Shown here piece by piece: positions 1 through 6,196 of a DNA stretch of 11,688 bases. The notes beneath the pieces were generated by a model. The model did no database searches and was not told where the DNA came from. It worked only from the letters and a program-made list of their open reading frames with translations. The position numbers were made by a program, and so were the translations under genes. Origin of the DNA: DATMXS01 sp050260275 (GTDB lineage: Bacteria > Acidobacteriota > Terriglobia > Bryobacterales > Bryobacteraceae); the NCBI GenBank assembly GCA_050260275.1, contig JBLNBX010000280.1, positions 1 to 11,688 on the forward strand, read 5' to 3'. Position 1 is the stretch's first letter. Each line of letters begins with the position of its first letter.

Positions 1-1
1 A

Positions 2-46
2 CTGGCTCAATTCCTGGCCTCCCCCGAGGCCCGCGGCTCGCGATGA
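2..46 (+). CDS. 3' end of an unidentified upstream gene
   Basis: An open frame enters from the left edge and ends at a TGA at 44-46, encoding a 14-residue tail that finishes SPEARGSR. Its stop overlaps the ATG of the next gene in an ATGA arrangement, the usual sign of translational coupling inside an operon. From the neighbour, an MlaF-like ATPase, the partner could be the MlaE-type permease or an MlaD-type substrate-binding protein. The tail is too short to tell which, and that suggestion is inference from context only. Confidence 0.4.
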   Translation: MAQFLASPEARGSR

Positions 47-789
47 CCGAAACCTATCCCCACTACATCGAGTTCCGGCACGTTAGTAAGACGTTCGACA
101 CACCCGTTTTGGACGACGTCAGCTTCCATGTAAATGCGGGCGAGACGGTCGCCATCATCGGGCGCAGCGGTGTCGGGAAATCCGTAAGTCTCAGTCTGAT
201 AATGGGTTTCAACAAGCCCGACAGCGGCCGGGTCATCGTCGCGCACGAGGACATCACAAATTACCCGGAAGCCGAGCTGAGACGCATTCGCCGGAAGGTG
301 ACCATGGTGTTTCAATCCGGCGCGCTGTTCGACTCGCTGACCATCGCCGAGAACATACTGTTCTCCCTCGAATTGCGCGAGGACTATGACCGCGCGAACA
401 AGAACGAGGTGGTCAGGGGCCTGCTGAAGCTCGTCGACCTGGAGGAGTACGCGGACGCATACCCTGCCGACATCTCGACGGGATACAAGCGCGCTGTCGC
501 CATCGCGCGCGCGCTGGCGGCGCAACCCGAGTGCGTGCTTTACGACGAGCCCACCACCATGGTCGACCCCATCATGTCCGACCACCTGGTGAACCTGATG
601 CTGCGTCTGAAGAACCAGTTGAGGCTGACCTCGATCGTCGTGACGCACGACCTCGACCTAATGCGGCGCGTGGCGGATCGCGTCGTGGTCCTGTACGACA
701 CCCGCGTAATTTACTTCGGACCCGTGAGCGGCCTGGAGGAGGCGGACCACCCGCATATCAAGGAGTTTCTGGCGCTCGACCGCGTGTGA
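43..789 (+). CDS. MlaF-like ABC transporter ATP-binding protein (phospholipid transport)
   Basis: This 248-residue ATPase would power an ABC importer or exporter of the Mla/MCE family, which moves phospholipids between inner and outer membrane; it acts on the cytoplasmic face of the inner membrane. Visible motifs in order are Walker A GRSGVGKS (40-47), Q-loop Gln91, signature region ISTGY (144-148), Walker B VLYDEP (165-170) and switch His202 in VVTHD. The signature departs from the usual LSGG(Q/M), and the D-loop reads TTMVDP where Mla ATPases usually have a GLDP-like form. Length is normal for a single-domain ATPase. The ATG lies inside the stop of the preceding gene, so it is probably translated by coupling. 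No further transporter gene follows; the next gene is convergent, making this the last gene of its operon. The ABC call is certain. The MlaF assignment rests on the overall sequence style (SGALFDSLT after the Q-loop, YDEPTT) and is likely. Confidence 0.88.
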   Translation: MTETYPHYIEFRHVSKTFDTPVLDDVSFHVNAGETVAIIGRSGVGKSVSLSLIMGFNKPDSGRVIVAHEDITNYPEAELRRIRRKVTMVFQSGALFDSLTIAENILFSLELREDYDRANKNEVVRGLLKLVDLEEYADAYPADISTGYKRAVAIARALAAQPECVLYDEPTTMVDPIMSDHLVNLMLRLKNQLRLTSIVVTHDLDLMRRVADRVVVLYDTRVIYFGPVSGLEEADHPHIKEFLALDRV

Positions 790-961
790 GCGGGCGTAGT
801 TGGACCCGCGATGCGCACAGACCGCCACACATCAAGCCGCAGGATGTGGTGACAGCCGGAGTGTTTCCGAAGCACAGGGACGAAGTCCGCTGGAATGCCG
901 GACTCGTGCGCGAAATGCTGGCTGAATCGGCCCCCGCCGGCTCTGCGATCCCGCCAGCGGC
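790..961. other. Convergent intergenic gap
   Basis: This 172-base gap separates two genes whose 3' ends face each other. I see no convincing gene in it. Two weak hairpins are present: GCGGG (790-794) with CCCGC (805-809), and CACATC (828-833) with GATGTG (843-848). Neither is followed by a T-run on either strand, so a classic intrinsic terminator is not supported. Confidence 0.5.
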
Positions 962-1450
962 TTAGTATTCAGCGAAGCAGAACACCTGGTTGCTGCCCTG
1001 CGGGGTGAGCGAGTATTCGCCATTTGCGAGCCCCATGCCTTCGTTGACCTCGATGCGGAACAGCCGCTCGTCCAGTCGGGTCACCGACAGGCGCAGCGGA
1101 CGCGCAGAGTCCTTCGGCTTGGGCGAGAAGACAACCTCGCGGTTCCCGTTCCTCACTGTCATCCGGTACAGCTCGAGCTTCTCCGGCGCAAGCTGATCGG
1201 CTTCGAGCAGGAAGATCGGCTCGGCGACTGGCGTCCGGGCGGGCGAGGCCGCACCCTCCACAATGTACGCAACGGCTTCCTTGCGCTTCTCCTCGCGCGC
1301 CTGGGTTACTTCGGTCTCGATGAGGTTGTCGGCGTGAACCAGGTAAGGGATGTCCGGCTTGGGAGGACGCGGTCCGTTGTACTTCTCCTGAGCCGGAATC
1401 AACGTGACGCACGCGGCAAGCAGGATGAAGATGCGAAGGAGATACGGCAT
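962..1450 (-). CDS. Small exported protein of unknown function
   Basis: I do not recognise the family of this 162-residue protein. The N-terminus (MPYLLRIFILLAACVTLIPA) is a short secretion signal. It can be read as a signal peptide cut after Ala20 or, because LAAC at 11-14 fits a lipobox, as a lipoprotein anchored at Cys14. The mature part begins with a Pro-rich stretch (GPRPPKPDIPYLVHADNL), then a charged segment, then what looks like a beta-rich domain (about 70-155) ending GSNQVFCFAEY. It would sit in the periplasm or on a membrane. Its ATG is preceded by a purine-rich GAGAG. It lies 42 bases downstream of the hybrid kinase-like gene on the same strand and may be its co-transcribed partner. 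Similar exported proteins occur in Acidobacteria by my recollection, which I cannot check here. Confidence 0.8.
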   Translation of the reverse strand: MPYLLRIFILLAACVTLIPAQEKYNGPRPPKPDIPYLVHADNLIETEVTQAREEKRKEAVAYIVEGAASPARTPVAEPIFLLEADQLAPEKLELYRMTVRNGNREVVFSPKPKDSARPLRLSVTRLDERLFRIEVNEGMGLANGEYSLTPQGSNQVFCFAEY

Positions 1451-1492
1451 AGGGATCTCTCACTTCATTGTACGGAGGCGGGGCGGCCGGCG

Positions 1493-3925
1493 TTACCGCA
1501 GAGCGCGACTGGACGTTAGCGGGCGCACGATCTGCGGCCCGCGCGAGTTGGCCACCCGCTGTTCGATGCCGTCGAGCACGCGGTCCAGTTCATCTTCCTG
1601 AATCGGCTTCGATAAAACGAAGCTGTCTCCGTCGACCAGCCCGCGCGACAGCTCCCAGTCGAAGCCCTCGGTTAAAAGAACGAAGCCGCCAATCATGGGC
1701 CGCACCACATCGGCAAACTGCACCCAGTTCAACCCCGGGAGCTCTGTTACGCAGAAGACTGCGTCGAACCGCATGCGCTGCACCCGTTCGAGCGCTTCCT
1801 CGGCCGTTCCCGCGGGAATGACGCGGCATCCAGCCCCCGTAAGGACGGCCGTCAGCGCCGCGGCGCTCTCGCGCTCGGGATCCACAACCAGGCAAGTGAG
1901 CTGCCGCCGGGCGGCTTCGCCGGAAGCGTTGCCAGCGCCCGTTGCGACCAGGGGCAGCTCCACCTCGATGCGGCACTCGCCATCCGCCGACCGCACCAGC
2001 CGGATCTCCCCGCCGTGGCTGTGCACTATGCCGCGCGTTACGCTCTCGCCCGGCAGCGCATCACGGTGGTTGTCGCCGGCCGCCTTGATGGGATCGGCGA
2101 CATACCCGATCTCAACGAGCACGCGCCGCGCGAGCACCCCCGTGCCGATGGAAATGACCTTCTGGGCGGTGTCCGTGAGCGTCTGCTCGGCCTGCACCAG
2201 CAGGTCGAGAAACAGCCGCTCGATCTGGCCGGGCGAACCGACGATCAACACCGGCTGCGGGCACAGCGACAGCCGTATCGAGATGCCGCGCTCGCGCCAT
2301 TGGTCGGCTCGAAAATCCACCAGACTCCTGAGCAGCGCGTTCAGGTCTATGCGTTTTGCTTCGGAGCTCGCCGGCTGCATGAACGACACCAGCCGGGCAA
2401 CGATGTCGGAGGCGCGCCTGCTCTCGGCTGAGATGGCGCGCAGGTCCGCCGCGGCAGGCCCATCGACCTCCGCCGCCAGCACACCGGACAGGCGCGAGAT
2501 GTTCTCGATGGGAGCGCGCAGCTCCTCCGCAACGCCCGATATCAGCCGCCCCACCGCCGCCAGTTTCTCGCTGCGGAACAACTGCTCGCGGATGGACTTC
2601 TCCTCTATCAGCCGCAGGGAGATAGCGATCTGGTTCGCCAGGTGCTGCACCAGGATCTTCTCGTCGGCGTTCAACTCACCCATCGGCCTGGGGCCGTACA
2701 ACTCGAGGACGCCCACCAGCGCCGTCTCGGCGAACATCGGGATGAACATCACCGAAACCGGCTGGCCCTCTGGCCGTCCGTCCGGGAAGAATGGGCTCCG
2801 ACGCGTGTCGGGGATCGTCATCAGCGCCTGGTTACGGAAGGCGACCGCCGGACCCACAGGCAGCGTTCCCTCCGGCCCGAACACCGGCACCGAGAACGGC
2901 GCGGCCTCGGCGGAGGGTTGGACGCGATCCAGCGCCTTTGTGGCGCGGTTGTACAAGTAGGCGTGCACGCCGCCGAGTTTGAGCGCGGGGCGCAACGCCG
3001 CGTTCATCTTGCGGACGATATCGGCCGGGGATGCCGCCGCGATCACCTCCTCCCCGATGCCGTGGAACATCCGGACCATCCGGCGCTGCGAGGAGAGCCT
3101 GCGCTCGCGCGACCACCACAGGCCCAGCGCCACGCCGAGCGCGCACACGCACAGCACAAACGTGGCCGGCGAGATAAGCCAGCGCTTCTGTATCAGCTCC
3201 ACGGATTCGTCGTCCGGAACGACCACCTGGAAGTGGCCGTCATAGGGCGGCGTGGGCGCATATTGGGTAACTATGCCCGTCGCGCGAACGCGGTCTCCGC
3301 GTTCCACTCGCGCGAACAGCGCCGCTCCGGCGCGCCCCGCAGGTTGCGGCAGAAATACCCTGAGCGGGTTGTCCCTATCCCCGATGAGAAGGTACTCGCC
3401 CCCGGCGCCCTCGCTTCGCGCTATCACGCGCCCCTCGGCGGCCACCAGGAGCCCCAGGTTTTCCAGGCGCTGCACGTCTGAGGCCTGCATCTTGCGGGCC
3501 GCCGGCGCGGGTCCGCGAGAGACGACGTCCACCTGGGAGGCCGCTATCACCGGCAGCCCGGTGCGCCTCGCCACAACGCCGCGCACGACGATGCGTTCGC
3601 CCGCGCGCACCCCGGACAGAAGCCTCATGGAGCCTTCAACCACGGCCCCCCTTCCCGCATCGTCCTGGATGGCGAGGTGGCTGTAGTTGGCTATCGGGAT
3701 GGCAGCGATGGAAACGGTGCCCTGCACCACCACCGCCCTGCCTTCAAGCGCTGGCGCGAGATCCGAACCCCGGCGCGCGTTCACCTGGTCGAGGCGCACC
3801 TGTACCTGGGCCGCGGCTGGAATAGCAAGCAGCGCCAGGCCGGCCGCGAGCCGCCGCGCTCTCAGTATGGATATTGCGCCGATAGCCAGGGCTCCAATGC
3901 TTGATCGGTGAAGTCGCGCACGCAC
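1493..3925 (-). CDS. Degenerate hybrid histidine-kinase-like protein (probable pseudokinase)
   Basis: With the GTG at 3923-3925 this is 810 residues. Layout: signal or anchor segment 1-39; two OB-like beta domains outside the membrane (about 60-135 and 155-245); one membrane helix (249-271); a GAF-like domain (about 285-440); a dimerisation helix region (450-518); an HATPase-like domain (about 530-660); a receiver-like domain (676-790). The His box reads GVAEELRAP, so Glu467 replaces the phospho-accepting His. The N-box has Asp574 and Gln578 for the two Asn, and no DxGxG or GLGL boxes are seen. In the receiver the acidic pair is Asp682-Pro683 and Val726 stands at the phospho-Asp position, while Thr752 and Lys773 remain. 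The frame is intact, so this is a domain-preserving loss of catalysis rather than a broken gene; it may act as a binding or scaffold regulator. The chosen GTG has GGAG seven bases upstream and overlaps the preceding HAD gene by 64 bases. The frame is also open to a GTG at 3991, so the start is uncertain. Confidence 0.85.
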   Translation of the reverse strand: MRARLHRSSIGALAIGAISILRARRLAAGLALLAIPAAAQVQVRLDQVNARRGSDLAPALEGRAVVVQGTVSIAAIPIANYSHLAIQDDAGRGAVVEGSMRLLSGVRAGERIVVRGVVARRTGLPVIAASQVDVVSRGPAPAARKMQASDVQRLENLGLLVAAEGRVIARSEGAGGEYLLIGDRDNPLRVFLPQPAGRAGAALFARVERGDRVRATGIVTQYAPTPPYDGHFQVVVPDDESVELIQKRWLISPATFVLCVCALGVALGLWWSRERRLSSQRRMVRMFHGIGEEVIAAASPADIVRKMNAALRPALKLGGVHAYLYNRATKALDRVQPSAEAAPFSVPVFGPEGTLPVGPAVAFRNQALMTIPDTRRSPFFPDGRPEGQPVSVMFIPMFAETALVGVLELYGPRPMGELNADEKILVQHLANQIAISLRLIEEKSIREQLFRSEKLAAVGRLISGVAEELRAPIENISRLSGVLAAEVDGPAAADLRAISAESRRASDIVARLVSFMQPASSEAKRIDLNALLRSLVDFRADQWRERGISIRLSLCPQPVLIVGSPGQIERLFLDLLVQAEQTLTDTAQKVISIGTGVLARRVLVEIGYVADPIKAAGDNHRDALPGESVTRGIVHSHGGEIRLVRSADGECRIEVELPLVATGAGNASGEAARRQLTCLVVDPERESAAALTAVLTGAGCRVIPAGTAEEALERVQRMRFDAVFCVTELPGLNWVQFADVVRPMIGGFVLLTEGFDWELSRGLVDGDSFVLSKPIQEDELDRVLDGIEQRVANSRGPQIVRPLTSSRALR

Positions 3926-4578
3926 AGGCAGGCTCCGGGCAACTCGGAGTGAGTTGTGGTCAAACCTACGACCCGCGCTCCGGCGGCACACCCCGCCTGC
4001 ACTCCCGCGTGCGAATCCTCGAACACGATACAGTTCCGGGGCGGAACCGCCAGCGCTTCCGCCGCGCGCAAGTAAATCTCAGGGTCAGGCTTGGGACGGG
4101 AGACATCCCCTCCATGGAGCGTTGCCTCGAAATGTGGGGCCAGCCCGCTCTCGTTCAGAATGAACTCCAGGTTCGCGCGTTCGCAGTTCGTAGCGACCGC
4201 TTTGGGCACCTCGCGGTGCCGCTCCAGGAACTGCGGAAGACCGGCGACTAACTGCCGCTCCAATATCGGCGCCATGCGCAAGCGATACAACGCTTCTTTC
4301 TCAGCGCCGCGCCTTAGTACTTCCGCCTCCTCAAGCCCGTCTCCGAAAACGAGCCTGACAATGTCGTCGTTGCGGCGCCCGTACATGAGCTCATCGAAAT
4401 CCTCCGGGGGCTCGACTCCGAAGCCTCCCAGGTACTCGCGCCAGCACAACGAATGCACGGGATTGGAGTTTACGATTACTCCATCCAGATCAAACAGAAA
4501 CGCCAAGCCCCGGCGAACCGCGCCGCGTTCAGAGACATTTCGGACACCCAGGTCCGCATGGGCCGCTCGCAGGATCAT
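3862..4578 (-). CDS. HAD-superfamily phosphatase, beta-phosphoglucomutase-like
   Basis: This 238-residue protein is a HAD hydrolase of the beta-phosphoglucomutase/CbbY-like group, soluble enzymes that move or remove phosphate on small sugar or related metabolites. All four motifs are present: FDLDGVIVNS with Asp30 and Asp32 (nucleophile and acid/base), Thr130 in VATNC, Lys163 in RPKPDP, and Glu187-Asp188 in VFEDSHAG. An alpha-helical cap fills residues 35-115. The exact substrate cannot be read from sequence. The ATG at 4576-4578 has no clear ribosome binding site; a TTG at 4591-4593 would lengthen the protein and a TTG at 4504-4506, just before the first motif, would shorten it by 24 residues. 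Its 3' end overlaps the start of the kinase-like gene, so the two are probably co-transcribed. It is divergent from xdhC. Confidence 0.87.
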   Translation of the reverse strand: MILRAAHADLGVRNVSERGAVRRGLAFLFDLDGVIVNSNPVHSLCWREYLGGFGVEPPEDFDELMYGRRNDDIVRLVFGDGLEEAEVLRRGAEKEALYRLRMAPILERQLVAGLPQFLERHREVPKAVATNCERANLEFILNESGLAPHFEATLHGGDVSRPKPDPEIYLRAAEALAVPPRNCIVFEDSHAGVQAGCAAGARVVGLTTTHSELPGACLCVRDFTDQALEPWLSAQYPY

Positions 4579-4601
4579 ATCACGAGTAAACAAAATAGGC
4601 T

Positions 4602-4636
4602 ATAGTACTCTACTTACTCGAGTTCTGCAGTACTAT
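4602..4636. promoter_or_regulatory. Inverted repeat, candidate operator between divergent units
   Basis: ATAGTACT (4602-4609) and AGTACTAT (4629-4636) are exact inverted copies separated by 19 bases. A further 8-base palindrome, ACTCGAGT (4616-4623), sits at the centre. The stretch is clearly AT-richer than its surroundings. On the minus strand the left arm contains TACTAT (4602-4607), a possible -10 box for the HAD gene, which would place the repeat over that promoter. An operator role is inference. Confidence 0.4.
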
Positions 4637-4659
4637 GTCCTGGCGGGGATGGCGTTACA

Positions 4660-4707
4660 CCCCAACGGGGGCGAACCGCCCCGTCCGCGCGGTGCCTCTG
4701 CGGGGCG
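4660..4707. repeat. Overlapping, mutually exclusive GC hairpins
   Basis: Three stems compete for the same bases: CCCC (4660-4663) with GGGG (4667-4670); GGGGCG (4668-4673) with CGCCCC (4677-4682) around a 3-base loop; and CGCCCCG (4677-4683) with CGGGGCG (4701-4707) around a 17-base loop. They lie upstream of the predicted xdhC transcript start, so they would act in RNA only on the minus strand or in a longer transcript. No T-run follows. This may simply reflect GC-rich sequence. Confidence 0.3.
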
Positions 4708-4758
4708 AATACACGACGAAACTAAAAGCCCGTCCGGAGCGGCCTGCGCACTTCCCGA

Positions 4759-4767
4759 TGCTATAAT
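4759..4767 (+). promoter_or_regulatory. Extended -10 promoter of xdhC
   Basis: TGCTATAAT matches the extended -10 consensus (TGnTATAAT) at every fixed base. No convincing -35 box is seen about 17 bases upstream (GCGGCC at 4739-4744), as is common for extended -10 promoters. Transcription would start at about 4774-4776, at or next to the xdhC ATG (4776-4778), giving a leaderless or nearly leaderless mRNA. No Shine-Dalgarno sequence is present before the ATG, which agrees. Confidence 0.65.
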
Positions 4768-4775
4768 TCGTCCGA

Positions 4776-5612
4776 ATGGACGTTTTTGAGGAGCTCGTGC
4801 GGCTCCGTCGCGCAGGCCGCAAGTGCGCCCTCGCGACCATCATCGACGCTCAGGGCTCCATCCCCAGTCACGAGTGCGCCAAGCTGCTGGTGCGCGATGA
4901 CGGTTCGTTTGTGGGCACCGTGGGCGGCGGCTGCGTCGAAGCCCAGGTATGGGCGGCTGCGCGCGAGGTGATGGAGACGGGGCGGCCCAAGCGTCTTTCC
5001 TTCAATCTAGGCCAGGACACGGCCTATGAAAACGGCCTGATCTGCGGCGGCGAACTGGAGGTTTTTCTGGAACCCGTGTTCCCCGAGCCCCGGGTTTTCA
5101 TCTTCGGCGCAGGCCACATCTCGAAGAGCCTCTCGAAGATCGCCTCGCTAGCCGGTTTCGCGACCGTGGTGGTGGACGATCGCGACACCTACGCTAACCG
5201 CGAAAGGTTCCCTGAGGCCGAGCGCGTGCTTGCCGGCGCGTATGAGGAGCTGATCCCGGCGCTCGAGATCAACGAATCGTCCTTCATCGTGATAGTCACG
5301 CGCGGCCACCGCGACGACCTGCGAGTGCTTCGCCGCGCCGTTGAAACTCCGGCCCGCTATATCGCGATGGTCGGCAGTAAGCGAAAAGTAATCGCGCTCG
5401 CGAAACAGCTCGAGTCCGAGGGCGTAACTGCCGAGGCGTTCGAGCGGGTTCACGCACCCATGGGACTCGAGATCGGCGCGGTTACACCCGAGGAGATTGC
5501 GGTCTCGGTTGTGGCCGAGATGATCGCGGTCCGCCGCAACGCGCCTGGCAACTGGCGCGAGGTCTCGAAATCACTGTTTGTGTCCGGAAAATTGAAGGCA
5601 CAACCCAAGTGA
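4776..5612 (+). CDS. xdhC: XdhC/CoxI family molybdenum-cofactor maturation protein
   Basis: XdhC-family proteins bind the molybdenum cofactor, protect it while its terminal sulfur ligand is added, and hand it to xanthine dehydrogenase-type hydroxylases in the cytoplasm. This 278-residue protein has both family domains. The N-terminal XdhC/CoxI part contains GSIPSHECAKLLV (27-39), GTVGGGCVEA (47-56) and ICGGELEVFLEP (89-100). The C-terminal Rossmann-like part begins FIFGAGHI (108-115), continues with YIAMVGSKRK (about 195-204) and ends with HAPMGLEIGA and TPEEIAVSVVAEM (about 226-250). Length is normal. It is the first gene of a three-gene unit and overlaps the next gene by GTGA. No hydroxylase subunits are visible in the window, so its client enzyme is encoded elsewhere. 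The start follows directly from the extended -10 box and lacks a ribosome binding site. Confidence 0.93.
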   Translation: MDVFEELVRLRRAGRKCALATIIDAQGSIPSHECAKLLVRDDGSFVGTVGGGCVEAQVWAAAREVMETGRPKRLSFNLGQDTAYENGLICGGELEVFLEPVFPEPRVFIFGAGHISKSLSKIASLAGFATVVVDDRDTYANRERFPEAERVLAGAYEELIPALEINESSFIVIVTRGHRDDLRVLRRAVETPARYIAMVGSKRKVIALAKQLESEGVTAEAFERVHAPMGLEIGAVTPEEIAVSVVAEMIAVRRNAPGNWREVSKSLFVSGKLKAQPK

Positions 5613-6196
5613 TCGCAGCCGTGGTACTAGCCGCAGGAGCCTCGAGCCGCATGGGGTCTCCCAAGGCGTTGCTGGAGGCCGGCGGCGAAACGTTCGTGGA
5701 TCGCCTGATAGGCGTTTTTGCGGGCCGGTGCGAGCCTGTCATTGTGGTGCTCGGATATCATGCGGAGGCTGTGCGCGCCGGGATGCTGCGCGCCGGCGAG
5801 GCCGAACTTGTGGTCAATACGCATCCCGAAGACGGCCAACTCAGCTCGCTCCAATGCGGTTTTGCCTCGGTTCCGGACAACGCGGAAGCCGTGATATTCA
5901 CGCCCGTCGATTGTCCCGGCTTCAGGCCGGAAACGGTTACAAAGCTGATCGATGCATTCCGCCGTACCGGCGCGCGTGCGGTGGTTCCGGTCTACCGCGG
6001 TCGACGCGGGCACCCGGTGCTGTGTTCCCGCGAGCTTGCTGCTGAGATTTCGGCTCTGCCGCCGGGGAGCCGGGCGCGCGATAGCGTCCACATGCCCGGC
6101 ACGCTGTATCTCGAGGCCGGCGATCCCGGCGTCGTCCGGGACATCGACGACCCCGCGGCGTACCGCGAGTTTCTGGCGTCGGGTATTCTGCCGTGA
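5609..6196 (+). CDS. mocA: MocA-like molybdenum cofactor cytidylyltransferase (NTP transferase)
   Basis: The 195-residue protein is a MobA/MocA-type nucleotidyltransferase. MocA joins CMP from CTP to molybdopterin, making the dinucleotide cofactor used by xanthine dehydrogenase-family enzymes; MobA uses GTP for the DMSO-reductase family. Seen here are the nucleotide loop LAAGASSRMGSPK (7-19, Lys19), GQLSSLQCG (76-84), the metal-site TPVDCPG (98-104, Asp101) and GHP (134-136). Pairing with xdhC favours the CTP-using MocA type over MobA, but this is inference, since the base-selecting residues cannot be settled by eye. The GTG start overlaps the xdhC stop in a GTGA junction, with GAAGG ten bases upstream. 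Length is typical for the family. Confidence 0.85.
   Translation: MIAAVVLAAGASSRMGSPKALLEAGGETFVDRLIGVFAGRCEPVIVVLGYHAEAVRAGMLRAGEAELVVNTHPEDGQLSSLQCGFASVPDNAEAVIFTPVDCPGFRPETVTKLIDAFRRTGARAVVPVYRGRRGHPVLCSRELAAEISALPPGSRARDSVHMPGTLYLEAGDPGVVRDIDDPAAYREFLASGILP

Noticed and set aside
531..965. Plus-strand open frame spanning the MlaF end and the following gap
   Set aside because: It mostly overlaps the ATPase gene in another frame, has an Arg/Pro-rich shadow composition and no ribosome binding site or domain.
1695..2960. Long plus-strand open frame (421 codons) opposite the kinase-like gene
   Set aside because: Its translation is Ser/Arg-rich with no recognisable domain, and it lies wholly antisense to a protein with clear GAF, kinase-like and receiver domains; long shadow frames are expected in GC-rich DNA.
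4640..4758. tRNA or known riboswitch upstream of xdhC
   Set aside because: GC stems are present, but I see no cloverleaf, no T-loop or anticodon arm and no conserved molybdenum-cofactor riboswitch core; the predicted transcript starts downstream.
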